DNA of 38,600 nt from JANLSO01 sp031362405 (GTDB taxonomy: Bacteria; Actinomycetota; Thermoleophilia; Miltoncostaeales; Miltoncostaeaceae): assembly GCA_031362405.1 (NCBI GenBank), contig JANLSO010000005.1, forward strand, positions 1-38,600, read 5' to 3'. The stretch's first letter is position 1; each line of letters starts with the position of its first letter. The notes below the pieces were generated by a model. The model searched no databases. It had not been told where the DNA came from and worked only from the letters and a program-made list of their open reading frames with translations. Both the position numbers and the translations under genes were made by a program. Positions 25,325 through 35,088 of this stretch are shown piece after piece.

Positions 25325-26572
25325 TCAGCTCTTTGTTCTTGCGTCCCGGGCACCGGGCCTCTCTGGGAACGTCGCGCGGCCGCCGTCGATCTCGGGGACG
25401 CGGTGGGTGAGGCTCCATCCGCCCCACGAAGCGAGAAGGGTCGCGCAGATCGCCAGGCTGATGCGGATGCCAACGACGTCGGCGACGGCGCCCGCAGCGA
25501 CCGAACCGATCGCGATTGGGCCGATCACCGCGAGCTGGTAGAGCCCCAGCATCCGACCCACCATGCCCGACGGGGACCGCAACTGAACCGCAGTGTTGGT
25601 CGCGGAAAACAGCCAGATCCAGAACGCGCCGCAAAATCCCATCGCCGCGAGAGCGAGCGGCAGGTTCGGTGCCACGGAGAGCGCGAGCATCCCCACCGCA
25701 ACGAGCGTCGTGGCCAGCGGCAGCGCCGATCCACGCGCGAGGCCGCGGGTCGTCATTCGCTCCAGCAGCCACGCGCCGACAAGCGCGCCCCCACCCATTG
25801 CGCCAAGCAGCAGACCCAGGCCCCGCGGCCCGGCATCGAGAAGATCGGCGACGACCGGTGCCAGCTCCTGAACGGGGGCTGCGAAAGTCGTGAAGATGGC
25901 CATCCCCACCAGTAAGCGCCGAATGCCCGGGTCGACCCACGCGAATTGCAGCGCTACCCGCATACCGACCCTCTCAGGTCGGTGCCCGGCGTCGCGCGGC
26001 CTCACGACCATCAACGCCACGATGAGCGCGATGAACGAGAAGGCGTTGATCCCAAAGCACCACGTCGGCCCCGCGACGTCGAACAGGAACCCGCCGATGG
26101 CCGGTCCGGCGAGTCGCGCGACGTTGATTCCGGCCGCGTTCAGCGAGACGGCCTGCGACAGCATCCCCTTGGGAGCAAGCGCCGGGATCAACGCCAGCAT
26201 CGCCGGCAGCCCGAGCGCGAATCCGATGCCGAGTAGGAAAGTCAGGGTGTAGATCACCGGCACTGTCAGCACGTCACGAGCGCTCGCCACAGTCATCCCG
26301 AGGCCGGCGACCCCTTGAAGCGCGAACGTCCACATGCCGATGCGGCGGCGGTTGAAGCGATCGGCGAGCTGACCACCGTAGGTCGACAGGAGAAACGCCG
26401 GCCCGCGCGCGACGAGCGCCACGGCCCCGACGGCCGCCGGAGAACCGGTCATCTGAAGCACGAGCCAGCCGGCCGCGACCACCTGCAGCCACGAACCGCA
26501 GTTCGACAGGAGGCTGGCGATCCAGACGCGACGGAAGTCGCGAAACTTCAGAACCCCCGGCACCACGGCCAT
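25325..26572 (-). CDS. MFS exporter (MFS_3/EntS-like)
   Basis: The 415-residue protein begins MAVVPGVLKFRDFRRVWIAS, with SNCGSWLQVVAAGWLVLQMTG and the loop GQLADRFNRRRIGMW, the pattern of the MFS_3 family that contains the enterobactin exporter EntS and many drug or siderophore exporters. The ATG overlaps the stop of the upstream ABC exporter by one base (TGATG). An upstream start at 26620 would lie inside the ABC gene. The last residues, RPGARDARTKS, are encoded by the half-copy repeat at 25332-25364. Its position beside iron genes allows a siderophore-export role, but nothing else proves it. Confidence 0.88.
   Translation of the reverse strand: MAVVPGVLKFRDFRRVWIASLLSNCGSWLQVVAAGWLVLQMTGSPAAVGAVALVARGPAFLLSTYGGQLADRFNRRRIGMWTFALQGVAGLGMTVASARDVLTVPVIYTLTFLLGIGFALGLPAMLALIPALAPKGMLSQAVSLNAAGINVARLAGPAIGGFLFDVAGPTWCFGINAFSFIALIVALMVVRPRDAGHRPERVGMRVALQFAWVDPGIRRLLVGMAIFTTFAAPVQELAPVVADLLDAGPRGLGLLLGAMGGGALVGAWLLERMTTRGLARGSALPLATTLVAVGMLALSVAPNLPLALAAMGFCGAFWIWLFSATNTAVQLRSPSGMVGRMLGLYQLAVIGPIAIGSVAAGAVADVVGIRISLAICATLLASWGGWSLTHRVPEIDGGRATFPERPGARDARTKS
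25332..25364 (-). repeat. Half copy of the 3381-3444 hairpin element
   Basis: These 33 bases match 3421-3453 at 30 positions (TTTGTT-TTG-GTCCCGGGCACCGGG-CTCTCT). Only one arm is present. In both places the element sits at the 3' end of a minus-strand gene in the same orientation; here it supplies the final codons of the MFS gene. Confidence 0.7.
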
Positions 26573-28386
26573 CAGCGGCTGCGGTGCTCCGCCAGCATCT
26601 CCCCGGTTTGCACACGCCACAGCGCCGCGTAGAGCCCGCCCTCGATGGCGATCAGATCCTCATGGGTTCCCGATTCGCGCACCGTGCCGGCCTCGAGGAC
26701 GTGGATGCGGTCGGCGCCGCGCACCGTCGACAGGCGATGCGCGATCACCAGCGTCGTGCGGCCGGTGGAGACCACGTCGAGCGATCTCTGGATCGCCGCT
26801 TCGGTCTCGTTGTCGACGGCCGAGGTGGCCTCATCGAGCACGAGGATCGCCGGATCGCGAAGGATTGCCCGGGCGATCGACAGACGTTGACGCTGCCCGC
26901 CCGAAAGTTTCTGGCCGCGTTCGCCGACGAGCGTGTCGTAGCCGTGATCGAGCGCCGAGACGAACTCATGGGCTTCGGCGAGCTCTGCGGCCCGGACGAT
27001 GTCTTCGGGTGAGGCGTCCGGACGGCCGTAGGCGATGTTCTCTGCGACGGTGCCGTCGAACAGGAATACGTCTTGGCTGACGAAGCCCATCGCGCCGCGG
27101 AGTTCCCCGAAGGTCAGCTCACGGACGTCGATGGCATCGACGGTCACGGTGCCGCCCGTTGGTTCGTAGAGGCGCAGCAGGAGCTTCACAAGGGTGCTCT
27201 TGCCGGAGCCCGTGAGCCCGACGACGGCGTGGGTCTCCCCTGCTGGGATATCGATATCGAGCCCCGAGAGCACCTCGGGACCACTCGCGTAGCGAAAGCG
27301 GACGTCGGCGAACTGCACCGCACCTCGGACAGGGCGCGGCAGCGCCCTTGCGCCGGGGGCGACCGTCGTCTCGACGGCGAGCAGGTCGAGGATCCGACGG
27401 GTCGACGCCATCGCCCTCTGGTAGAGGTCGAAGGTTTCGCCAAGGCGGGTCAGCGGCCACAACAGCCGTTGCGTCATGAAGACGAGCACCGAGTAGAGGC
27501 CGACTTCCAGGGAACCGTTGAGAGCGGCCCGTCCGCCGATCAGCAGCGTGCATGTGAAGCCGATGAGGATCGCGATGCGGATCAGCGGGACGAACGCCGA
27601 CGAGAACCGGATCGCCTCCCGATTGGCCTCGCGGTAGGCGTTCGATTCACCCTCGATGCGGGCGGTCTCACGATCCTCGGCCGTGAAGGCCTTGATCGTC
27701 GCGATGCCGCCCAGGTTGTTGTTGAGCACGCCGGCGAGGTTGCCGACCCGGGCCCGAACTCGCGTGTAGAGCGGTTCGAGACGGCGCTGGTAGAGGAACG
27801 ACCCCCAGAGGATCACCGGAATCGGCAAGAAGGCGACCAGCGCCAGCAGCGGCGAGATCACGAGGAACACGATTCCGACGAGGATTACGTTGAGCAGTGT
27901 CGCGATGATCGCACTCGCGCCGGTGTCGAGGAAACGTTCGAGCTGGTTGACGTCGTCGTTCAACACCGACATCAGGCCGCCGGTGCTCTGATCCTCGAAG
28001 TAGGCGAGCTCGAGGTTCTGGACGTGGGCGTATGCGTCGAGCCGCGCGTCGTGCTGAACGGTTTGAGCGAGGTTGCGCCATGTGATCGACGCGCCGTACT
28101 CGGTGGCCGATTCCAGCAGCCAGACGACGACGTTGAGTGCTGCCAGGAACAGCAGCTGATTCCAGCGGTCTTCGATGCCAAGCCACTGCGCGACGAACGA
28201 GTCGCCCTCACGCACAACGACGTCGACGGCAAACCCGATCAACAACTCCGGCGCGACATCAAAGGTCTTGTTCAGCGCCGAGAAGGTCGCGGCGAGCCAC
28301 ACCCGACCGCGGTGGCGCGCCGCGTAACGCCAGAGCCGACCGAGAGGCGCGGAGTCGTCGTTTGTGGTCGTCGGCGCGTGCGTCAT
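26572..28386 (-). CDS. ABC exporter, fused membrane and ATPase domains
   Basis: The 604-residue protein joins a six-segment type IV (ABC_membrane) domain (about 35-330) to an ATPase domain (about 355-595). Walker A is VVGLTGSGKSTLVKL, the Q-loop is VSQDVFLFDGTV, the signature LSGGQRQRLSIARA, Walker B ILVLDEATSAVD and the switch VIAHRLSTV. This half-transporter works as a dimer and exports lipids, peptides, drugs or siderophores. From the ATG at 28386 the protein starts MTHAPTTTND; longer frames run through the divergent promoter region. It is coupled to the MFS exporter (TGATG) and diverges from the imelysin operon. Confidence 0.92.
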   Translation of the reverse strand: MTHAPTTTNDDSAPLGRLWRYAARHRGRVWLAATFSALNKTFDVAPELLIGFAVDVVVREGDSFVAQWLGIEDRWNQLLFLAALNVVVWLLESATEYGASITWRNLAQTVQHDARLDAYAHVQNLELAYFEDQSTGGLMSVLNDDVNQLERFLDTGASAIIATLLNVILVGIVFLVISPLLALVAFLPIPVILWGSFLYQRRLEPLYTRVRARVGNLAGVLNNNLGGIATIKAFTAEDRETARIEGESNAYREANREAIRFSSAFVPLIRIAILIGFTCTLLIGGRAALNGSLEVGLYSVLVFMTQRLLWPLTRLGETFDLYQRAMASTRRILDLLAVETTVAPGARALPRPVRGAVQFADVRFRYASGPEVLSGLDIDIPAGETHAVVGLTGSGKSTLVKLLLRLYEPTGGTVTVDAIDVRELTFGELRGAMGFVSQDVFLFDGTVAENIAYGRPDASPEDIVRAAELAEAHEFVSALDHGYDTLVGERGQKLSGGQRQRLSIARAILRDPAILVLDEATSAVDNETEAAIQRSLDVVSTGRTTLVIAHRLSTVRGADRIHVLEAGTVRESGTHEDLIAIEGGLYAALWRVQTGEMLAEHRSR

Positions 28387-28426
28387 CGGGCTCGCCAGGC
28401 TACAGGCCGTCGCCGGCAGATCGGGG

Positions 28427-28454
28427 ATAACACACGCGGGGCACGGGATGACAA
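28427..28454 (-). promoter_or_regulatory. Predicted promoter for the ABC-MFS exporter pair
   Basis: Reading leftward, TTGTCA (28454-28449) is followed after 16 bases by TGTTAT (28432-28427), giving a start near 28420 and a leader of about 35 bases. It lies back to back with the imelysin promoter, so the shared iron box at 28488-28505 would be upstream of its -35. Confidence 0.4.
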
Positions 28455-28479
28455 ATGGCCCACGCCTTTTCGCACGCCC

Positions 28480-28509
28480 TTGCACTTCATGTTCGGCGAC
28501 CCTAATAAT
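28480..28509 (+). promoter_or_regulatory. Predicted promoter of the imelysin operon
   Basis: TTGCAC (28480-28485) and AATAAT (28504-28509) are 18 bases apart. The -10 has five of six consensus bases and stands out in GC-rich DNA. It places the transcript start near 28516, upstream of the GGAAGGA site for the GTG at 28541, and it makes the ATG at 28508 an unlikely start because that ATG falls inside the -10. Confidence 0.55.
28488..28505. promoter_or_regulatory. Iron-box-like operator (DtxR/IdeR type) in the imelysin promoter
   Basis: On the minus strand the site reads TTAGGGTCGCCGAACATG. It matches 12 of 18 positions of the DtxR/IdeR consensus TTAGGTTAGGCTAACCTAA (recalled, first 18 bases compared). 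It fills the spacer between the predicted -35 and -10, where a bound repressor would block RNA polymerase. The same element, matching at 17 of 19 bases, lies before the ferric-iron ABC genes at 37143-37160. Confidence 0.6.
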
Positions 28510-28540
28510 GCCGCGAACCCAACGGAAGGAAGCACCGGAA

Positions 28541-29715
<1,175 letters not shown>

Positions 29716-29719
<4 letters not shown>

Positions 29720-31116
29720 CGCGACGAACCATCGTTGCCCTGGCCACAGGCATCGCGACCGCAGCCGCGGCAGGGACGCTCATCGTCGGCCGCGACGGCG
29801 GCACCGATGTTCCTGCGGAACTCCTTGTCTCGGCCTCAGGAGGCGCGTTGACCACCGACGGCCGAACCAAGGACGCATTCGGCAGGTCGGCCCCGACCCT
29901 CGACCGCAACGGCCGACGCCGCTTCGAGATCGGCAACAGCTTCTTTACCCAGAACTGGGTCACCGCGCCGGCCTCGACCTCCGACCGCGACGGTCTCGGG
30001 CCGTTCTTCAACGCGCAGAGCTGTGCCTCGTGCCATGTCCGCGACGGCCGCGCGCAGCCCCCAACGAGCCCGTCGGACCCTCAGCGCGGCCTGCTGCTGC
30101 GCCTCTCGGTGCCGAACGGCGCAGGCGGCGAGAAAGACCACCCCGCCTACGGTGGCCAGCTGCATGACCGCTCGATCCTCGGAGTTCCCGCCGAGGGGCA
30201 GATCGCCATCACCACGACCCCGATCATCGGTGAGTACGGCGATGGAACCCCCTTCACGCTGTCGAGGCCCCGCTATCGAATCGCCGATCCCGCCTACGGC
30301 CCGGCGGGACGTAACATCAAGATCTCCCCCCGAATCGCCCAACAAGTCGTCGGCATGGGCCTACTCGAGGCGATCCCCGCCGCGAGGATCACCGCGGCGG
30401 CCGACCCCGACGACGTGAACGACGACGGGATTTCGGGTCGCGTCAACCGGGTCACCGACATGCGAACCGGGAAGAGGGTTCTCGGGCGGTTCGGCTGGAA
30501 GGCCAACGTCGGTTCGGTCGATGATCAGGTGGCTTCCGCCTTTCGCGGCGACATCGGGATCACATCCTCTCGAGCACCGGAGCAGCCCTGCACGACGAGC
30601 CAATCGGCATGTCGACACGCCCGGTCGGGCGGAGCCCCCGAGGTCGATGACCAGATCATCGCGACGGTCGGCTTCTATGTCTCGACGCTCGCGGTGCCCG
30701 GTCGGCGGGCCATCGACGACCACGTGCGGCGCGGGGCGCGGGTCTTCGCCGAGGCGGGCTGCGGCGGTTGCCATACTCCCGCGCAACACACCGGCGAGGC
30801 CGAGAACCCCGCGATTTCCCCTCAGACTATCTATCCATTCTCCGACCTCTTGGTGCACGATATGGGATCTTTTTTGGCAGATGGCCGCGCTGACGGCCAG
30901 GCAAGCGGCACCGAGTGGCGGACGCCGCCGCTGTGGGGCATCGGCAACATCGAACCGATCAACGGCCACACCCGCTTCCTACATGACGGCAGGGCACGCG
31001 ACCTGTCGGAGGCGGTCCTCTGGCATGCCGGCGAGGCGCAGAACTCCCGCGAGGTCTTCCGACTCGCCCCGGCCGACGACCGCGCAGCCCTCATCGCATT
31101 CCTGAGGTCCATGTGA
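29716..31116 (+). CDS. Di-haem oxidoreductase/peroxidase-like protein (DUF1111, COG3488)
   Basis: The 466-residue protein has an N-terminal export signal or anchor (TIVALATGIATAAAAGTLIV) and two c-type haem sites: CASCH at 103-107 and CGGCH at 349-353. The intervening region (PRYRIADPAYGPAG, DVNDDGISGRVNRV, GRFGWKANVGS) and the C-terminal TPPLWGIGNIEPINGHTRFLHDGRARDLSEAV match the DUF1111 family, distantly related to MauG/CcpA di-haem peroxidases. It should act outside the membrane and needs cytochrome c maturation. Both flanking genes are coupled to it by GTGA overlaps. Electron transfer to or from iron is a reasonable inference. Confidence 0.92.
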
Positions 31117-32159
31117 GACGGGGCGCGGCTCTTGCGGCGCTGGTGCTTGTACCCGCCGCGTTGGTGGGTTGCTCGAGCGACGGCGATGACCCACGAACTC
31201 CGGCGATCGAGAACGTCGCAAGCCGCGTCATCGTGCCCGCCTACGAGGACGCCGCGACATCGAGTACAGCACTTGCGGCGGCGACAAACGCGTTCTGTGC
31301 CCAGCCGAGCCCATCATCGCTCGCCAAGGCCCGCGTGGCGTGGCGAACCTCACGACAGGCGTGGGCGCGCACCGAGCCCTTCGGTTTCGGGCCGGCGGCA
31401 AAGCGACGCAGCGAGAGCTTCATCTCCGCCCCCGCCGATCCAGGGCGCATCGCCCAACTACTTGGCGCCACAACCCCCATCACGGCGACATCGCTGAGCG
31501 CGTCGGCGAGTTCGGTGCGCGGCTTCGGCGCCATCGAGGTCGTGCTCTTCGCCAGCGCCGCACCGGCCGCGATCGCCACCTCGCGGGGATGCGCCTACCT
31601 CTCCTCGGCGACATCGGCCGTGACCGACGACATCACCCAGCTGCGCGACGATTGGACGAAGGATCGCGACGGCGGTGAGCCGCCCTTCGCCGTAGACCTC
31701 GCGACCGAGGAAAAGCCGAAGGATGCCGTCGACTTGATCGTTGGTCGCAATATTTCGATCATGGAGCGCCTCGTCGATCGCCAACTCGACCCCGCCAGAG
31801 GCCTCGAAAACCGCGCCCAGCGCGCCCGGACACTCGGCGAGGGCCCGGCAGGCAATCAGGCCGCGGTGATCAGCCAACAGCTCGCAGCGGTCCGCTCGGC
31901 CTACACGTCCGAAGATGGCGCGAGCCTTGGCGATCTTTTCCCCGAGGCGGCATCAGACGTGCGGCAGCGCCTGCTCGACGACCTGGATGCGGCGATCACG
32001 CGCGCCCAGAAGGTGAAGGGCGCCCTGGCGGCCGATCCCGTCGCGTTGACCGAGCTCTACGAAGCGAGCGAAAAGGCAGAGGTCACGTTGACCACCGAAG
32101 TCGTCAGCGCGCTCGACATCACCGTCGGCTTCAGCGACAGCGACGGTGACGGCGGCTGA
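31113..32159 (+). CDS. Second imelysin-like lipoprotein with altered signature
   Basis: The 348-residue protein starts MRRGAALAALVLVPAALVGC, a lipoprotein signal with Cys20. The fold-level features of imelysin proteins are present (helix-rich, ARVAWRTSRQAWARTEPFGFGP, FGAIEVVLF, ASEKAEVTLTTEVVSALDI). At the place of the GxHxxE signature it has GFGAIE (137-142), so the His is missing and the Glu kept. Second copies beside DUF1111 genes in other bacteria often lack this His as well (recalled, with GLPALE-type sequence), which suggests a distinct partner role. It is coupled to the genes on both sides. Confidence 0.85.
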   Translation: MRRGAALAALVLVPAALVGCSSDGDDPRTPAIENVASRVIVPAYEDAATSSTALAAATNAFCAQPSPSSLAKARVAWRTSRQAWARTEPFGFGPAAKRRSESFISAPADPGRIAQLLGATTPITATSLSASASSVRGFGAIEVVLFASAAPAAIATSRGCAYLSSATSAVTDDITQLRDDWTKDRDGGEPPFAVDLATEEKPKDAVDLIVGRNISIMERLVDRQLDPARGLENRAQRARTLGEGPAGNQAAVISQQLAAVRSAYTSEDGASLGDLFPEAASDVRQRLLDDLDAAITRAQKVKGALAADPVALTELYEASEKAEVTLTTEVVSALDITVGFSDSDGDGG

Positions 32160-33453
32160 GCACGCCCGGCGGGTCCGGGCCGCCGCACGGCGGCCCGTCG
32201 ACTCGGCCTCGGCGGTGGCGTTTCGCGTTCTGTTCGGGGCGATGGTCGCGGTGGCGGCCGCACGATTCCTCATCAACGGCTGGGTCGCGCCGCTCTACCT
32301 CGAGCCCCGCTTTCACTTCACCTATCTCGGCTTCGGCTGGGTGCATCCCTGGCCCGGCGCGGGTATGTACCTCCATTTCTCCGCCATCGTCGTGCTCGGC
32401 ATGGCCGTGGCGTTCGGTTTCCGCTACCGCCGTGCCGCGATGCTGCTGTTCATCGCTTTCACCTACGTCGAGTTGCTTGACCGCACCTGGTACCTGAACC
32501 ACTACTACTGGGTCAGCGTGGTGTGTTTGGCCCTCGTCTTTCTGCCTCTTCATCGTGGCACGCGGACCGTGCCGGCCTGGGTCGTGTGGAGCCTGCGTGG
32601 CCTGGTGGGCATGGTCTATGTGTTCGCCGCGATCGCGAAGCTCAACCCCGACTGGCTACTGCGCGGCATGCCCCTTGCCCTATGGCTGCCGCAGGATGCC
32701 GACCTGCCCATCATCGGGCCGCTGGTCGCCTCGCCCTCCGTGCCGCTGATCGCCAGTTGGGCGACCGTCGCCTTCGAGTTGGCCGTGGTCCCCCTGCTGC
32801 TCATCGGCCGCACGCGTGCGGTGACCTATGCCGTGGCGGTGGTCTTCCACGTCGGGACGTGGATCGTCCTACCCGAAATCGGCATGTTCCCGATGATCAT
32901 GATGGCCTCGGCTCTGGTCTTCTTCGCTCCTTCATGGCCACGCGACGTCGCCGCGCGTCTGCGGTTGACGTTTCGGGCCCGGGCCGAGGTCACCCGCCGG
33001 CCCGGTTTCGTCGACCGGATCGCTCCGGCCGCGGTGGCCGTGATGGCATTCTCGATGGTGGTTCTTCCGCTGCGCCATCTGGCCTACGCCGGCGATGTGC
33101 GCTGGACTGACGAGGGCTACCGCCTGTCGTGGCGGGTGATGCTCACCGAGAAAGTCGGTCTGGCCCGCTTCGAGGTGGTCGATACGGCGGGAACCCGGCA
33201 TGCCGTGAACGTGGACGACTATCTGACCGCACCCCAGAAGCGGGCGATGGCCTTCCAACCGGACATGATCCTTGACGTCGCACACCTGATCCGCGACGAC
33301 TACCGATCGCGGGGAATGGGCGATGTCGCGGTCTACGCCGACGTCATGGTGTCGATGAACGGCCGGCCCGCCCGCCGGCTCGTTGACCCGAACGTCGACC
33401 TCGCCGCCGTCGCGGCAGACTTGGGCCCGAAGGCCTGGGTGCTGCGCTCCTAG
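32146..33453 (+). CDS. HTTM-domain membrane protein (vitamin K carboxylase-like)
   Basis: The 435-residue protein has several N-terminal membrane segments, the HTTM domain hallmark LDRTWYLNHYYWVSVV (about 111-126) and VYVFAAIAKLNPDWLLRG (157-173). The latter corresponds to the segment of human gamma-glutamyl carboxylase that holds the catalytic Lys218 (KKLDADW, recalled), so Lys165 is conserved. A soluble C-terminal part (about 315-435) follows. Bacterial HTTM proteins often accompany imelysin genes, but their reaction is unknown. The GTG start overlaps the imelysin stop by 14 bases. The stop codon overlaps that of the convergent permease. Confidence 0.85.
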   Translation: MTAAEHARRVRAAARRPVDSASAVAFRVLFGAMVAVAAARFLINGWVAPLYLEPRFHFTYLGFGWVHPWPGAGMYLHFSAIVVLGMAVAFGFRYRRAAMLLFIAFTYVELLDRTWYLNHYYWVSVVCLALVFLPLHRGTRTVPAWVVWSLRGLVGMVYVFAAIAKLNPDWLLRGMPLALWLPQDADLPIIGPLVASPSVPLIASWATVAFELAVVPLLLIGRTRAVTYAVAVVFHVGTWIVLPEIGMFPMIMMASALVFFAPSWPRDVAARLRLTFRARAEVTRRPGFVDRIAPAAVAVMAFSMVVLPLRHLAYAGDVRWTDEGYRLSWRVMLTEKVGLARFEVVDTAGTRHAVNVDDYLTAPQKRAMAFQPDMILDVAHLIRDDYRSRGMGDVAVYADVMVSMNGRPARRLVDPNVDLAAVAADLGPKAWVLRS

Positions 33454-35072
33454 GACCGCCCTCTGTCGCGGCCGAGGCGCGTGAGGAGGATGACGGGAAC
33501 GATCCCGACGAGAACGATCGCGAGCGCCGGCACGGCCGCGGCGTCGTAGCGGGCGTCGCTGGTCGCCTGCCAGACGCCGATCGCGAGGGTGTCCCAGCCG
33601 AACGGCCGCAGCAGCGCCGTGATCGGCAGCTCTTTCAGGACGTCGACGAACACCAAAAGAAACGCCGCGGCGATACCGGGCTGCAGGAGGGGCAGGTGAA
33701 CCCGAACGAGCGCCCGCACCCCCGTCACCCCGAGGCTCTCGGCAGCCTCGTCGAGCCGCGACGGAATCCGCTGCATATGTGCCTCGCTCGCGTTGAGGGC
33801 GACCGAGAGGAACCGCACGAGGTAAGCGAGAATCAGCCCGAGGGCGGTACCGGTGAAAACGAGCTGCGGCTCGGAGCCGAGCGAACGGCCGAGATCGAGC
33901 AATCGGTCGTCGGTCCACTCGTAGACGCCGATCACCGCAACACCGACAACGGCGCCGGGAAGGGCGTAGCCCGAGCCCGCGATACGCGCCGCAATGCGCA
34001 TTGCCCGCGTCGGCCGTGTTCGAACCGCATAGGCCACGACGGTTCCGACCACGCAGGCGAAAGTCGCCGCGACGCCCGCAAGGATGAGGCTGGCGACCGC
34101 AGGCTCGGCGTAGCGCGACACACCCTCGTCGGCGAAGGTCTGCGCCGCCCAGACGACCAGTTGGGCTCCTGGTCCGACAACGACCAGCATGAGAAGCGTT
34201 ACGGGAAGCGCGATCGCGGGCAGGGCCGCCATCCCCCGCAACCGGGGTCGAGAGGTCTCGGTGCCACGCCGCAGTGACTGATCGAAGCGCCGGTTGCCGC
34301 GCCCGAAGCGCTCACCGGCAAGGAGCAGGATGGCGAAGAGGAAAAGAAGACTCGCCAACTGGGTGCCTCCGCGGCGATCGAACTCCCCGTACCAGGTGCG
34401 GTAGACGGCCTCGGTGAGCGTCGGGACACGCAACAGGTTGACAGTGCCGAAATCGGCAAGCGCCTCCATGACCGCCAGGGCCACCCCGGCGATGATCGCC
34501 GGTCGCGAGGCCGGCACCGCAACCCGAAGGATCGCCTTTCCTCGCGAGAGCCCGAGGCTCTGGGCCACCTCGAGCTCGCTGCGTGATTGACCGGCGAGGG
34601 AGCTTCTCGCGAGCAGGTAGACATACGGATAGAGCACCAGTGAGAGCACGAGGATCGCCCCGGGAAGCGATCGGATCGCCTCGCCGCCGAAGATGTCGCG
34701 GGCAACCGAAGGCAGGGCGCCCGATCCATCCCACTGGCGCAGGACGACGAAGGTCAGGACGTAACCGGGAACGGCGAGCGGTAGTACGAGCGCCCACTCG
34801 AGTACTCGTCGCCCCGGGAAGTCGTAGAAGACGACCAGTATCGCGAGGCTGGTTCCCAGTGCGCAGGTGACGACACCGACCCCGACCCCGAGCAGGACGG
34901 TGTTGAGGAGGGCCTCGGGAAGGATGGTGTCCCAGAGACGCGCCCACGTATCGGTGGCCGGATGCGCGAGCCCAGCCAGCAGGGCGAGGATGGGAACCGA
35001 GACGAGCGCCGCCGCAACGACAGCGATCGTGGCGGTGACCGGCGATGCCGGGCGCACCGGGCCAGCGCTCAT
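33450..35072 (-). CDS. Ferric-iron ABC transporter permease (FbpB/SfuB-like, double domain)
   Basis: The 540-residue protein holds two BPD_transp_1 domains of about six segments each, as in iron(III) permeases. The two ATPase-contact EAA loops are visible as ELEVAQSLGLSRGKAILRVAVP and RLDEAAESLGVTGVRALVRVHLP. It ends LTRLGRDRGRS. It forms the membrane channel for the adjacent binding protein and ATPase. The ATG at 35072 lies 16 bases after the binding-protein stop. Its TAG overlaps the HTTM TAG in opposite orientation (CTAG), so transcripts of the two operons meet with no spacer. Confidence 0.93.
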   Translation of the reverse strand: MSAGPVRPASPVTATIAVVAAALVSVPILALLAGLAHPATDTWARLWDTILPEALLNTVLLGVGVGVVTCALGTSLAILVVFYDFPGRRVLEWALVLPLAVPGYVLTFVVLRQWDGSGALPSVARDIFGGEAIRSLPGAILVLSLVLYPYVYLLARSSLAGQSRSELEVAQSLGLSRGKAILRVAVPASRPAIIAGVALAVMEALADFGTVNLLRVPTLTEAVYRTWYGEFDRRGGTQLASLLFLFAILLLAGERFGRGNRRFDQSLRRGTETSRPRLRGMAALPAIALPVTLLMLVVVGPGAQLVVWAAQTFADEGVSRYAEPAVASLILAGVAATFACVVGTVVAYAVRTRPTRAMRIAARIAGSGYALPGAVVGVAVIGVYEWTDDRLLDLGRSLGSEPQLVFTGTALGLILAYLVRFLSVALNASEAHMQRIPSRLDEAAESLGVTGVRALVRVHLPLLQPGIAAAFLLVFVDVLKELPITALLRPFGWDTLAIGVWQATSDARYDAAAVPALAIVLVGIVPVILLTRLGRDRGRS

Positions 35073-35088
35073 GCGTGCGTTGGGCTGG

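Noticed and set aside
25192..25410. 72-codon frame beside the MFS exporter
   Set aside because: It overlaps the end of the MFS gene, becomes Arg-rich low complexity, and shows no known motif.
28508..28510. ATG as start of the first imelysin
   Set aside because: It lies inside the predicted -10, has no ribosome binding site, and would add 11 residues before a normal lipoprotein signal.
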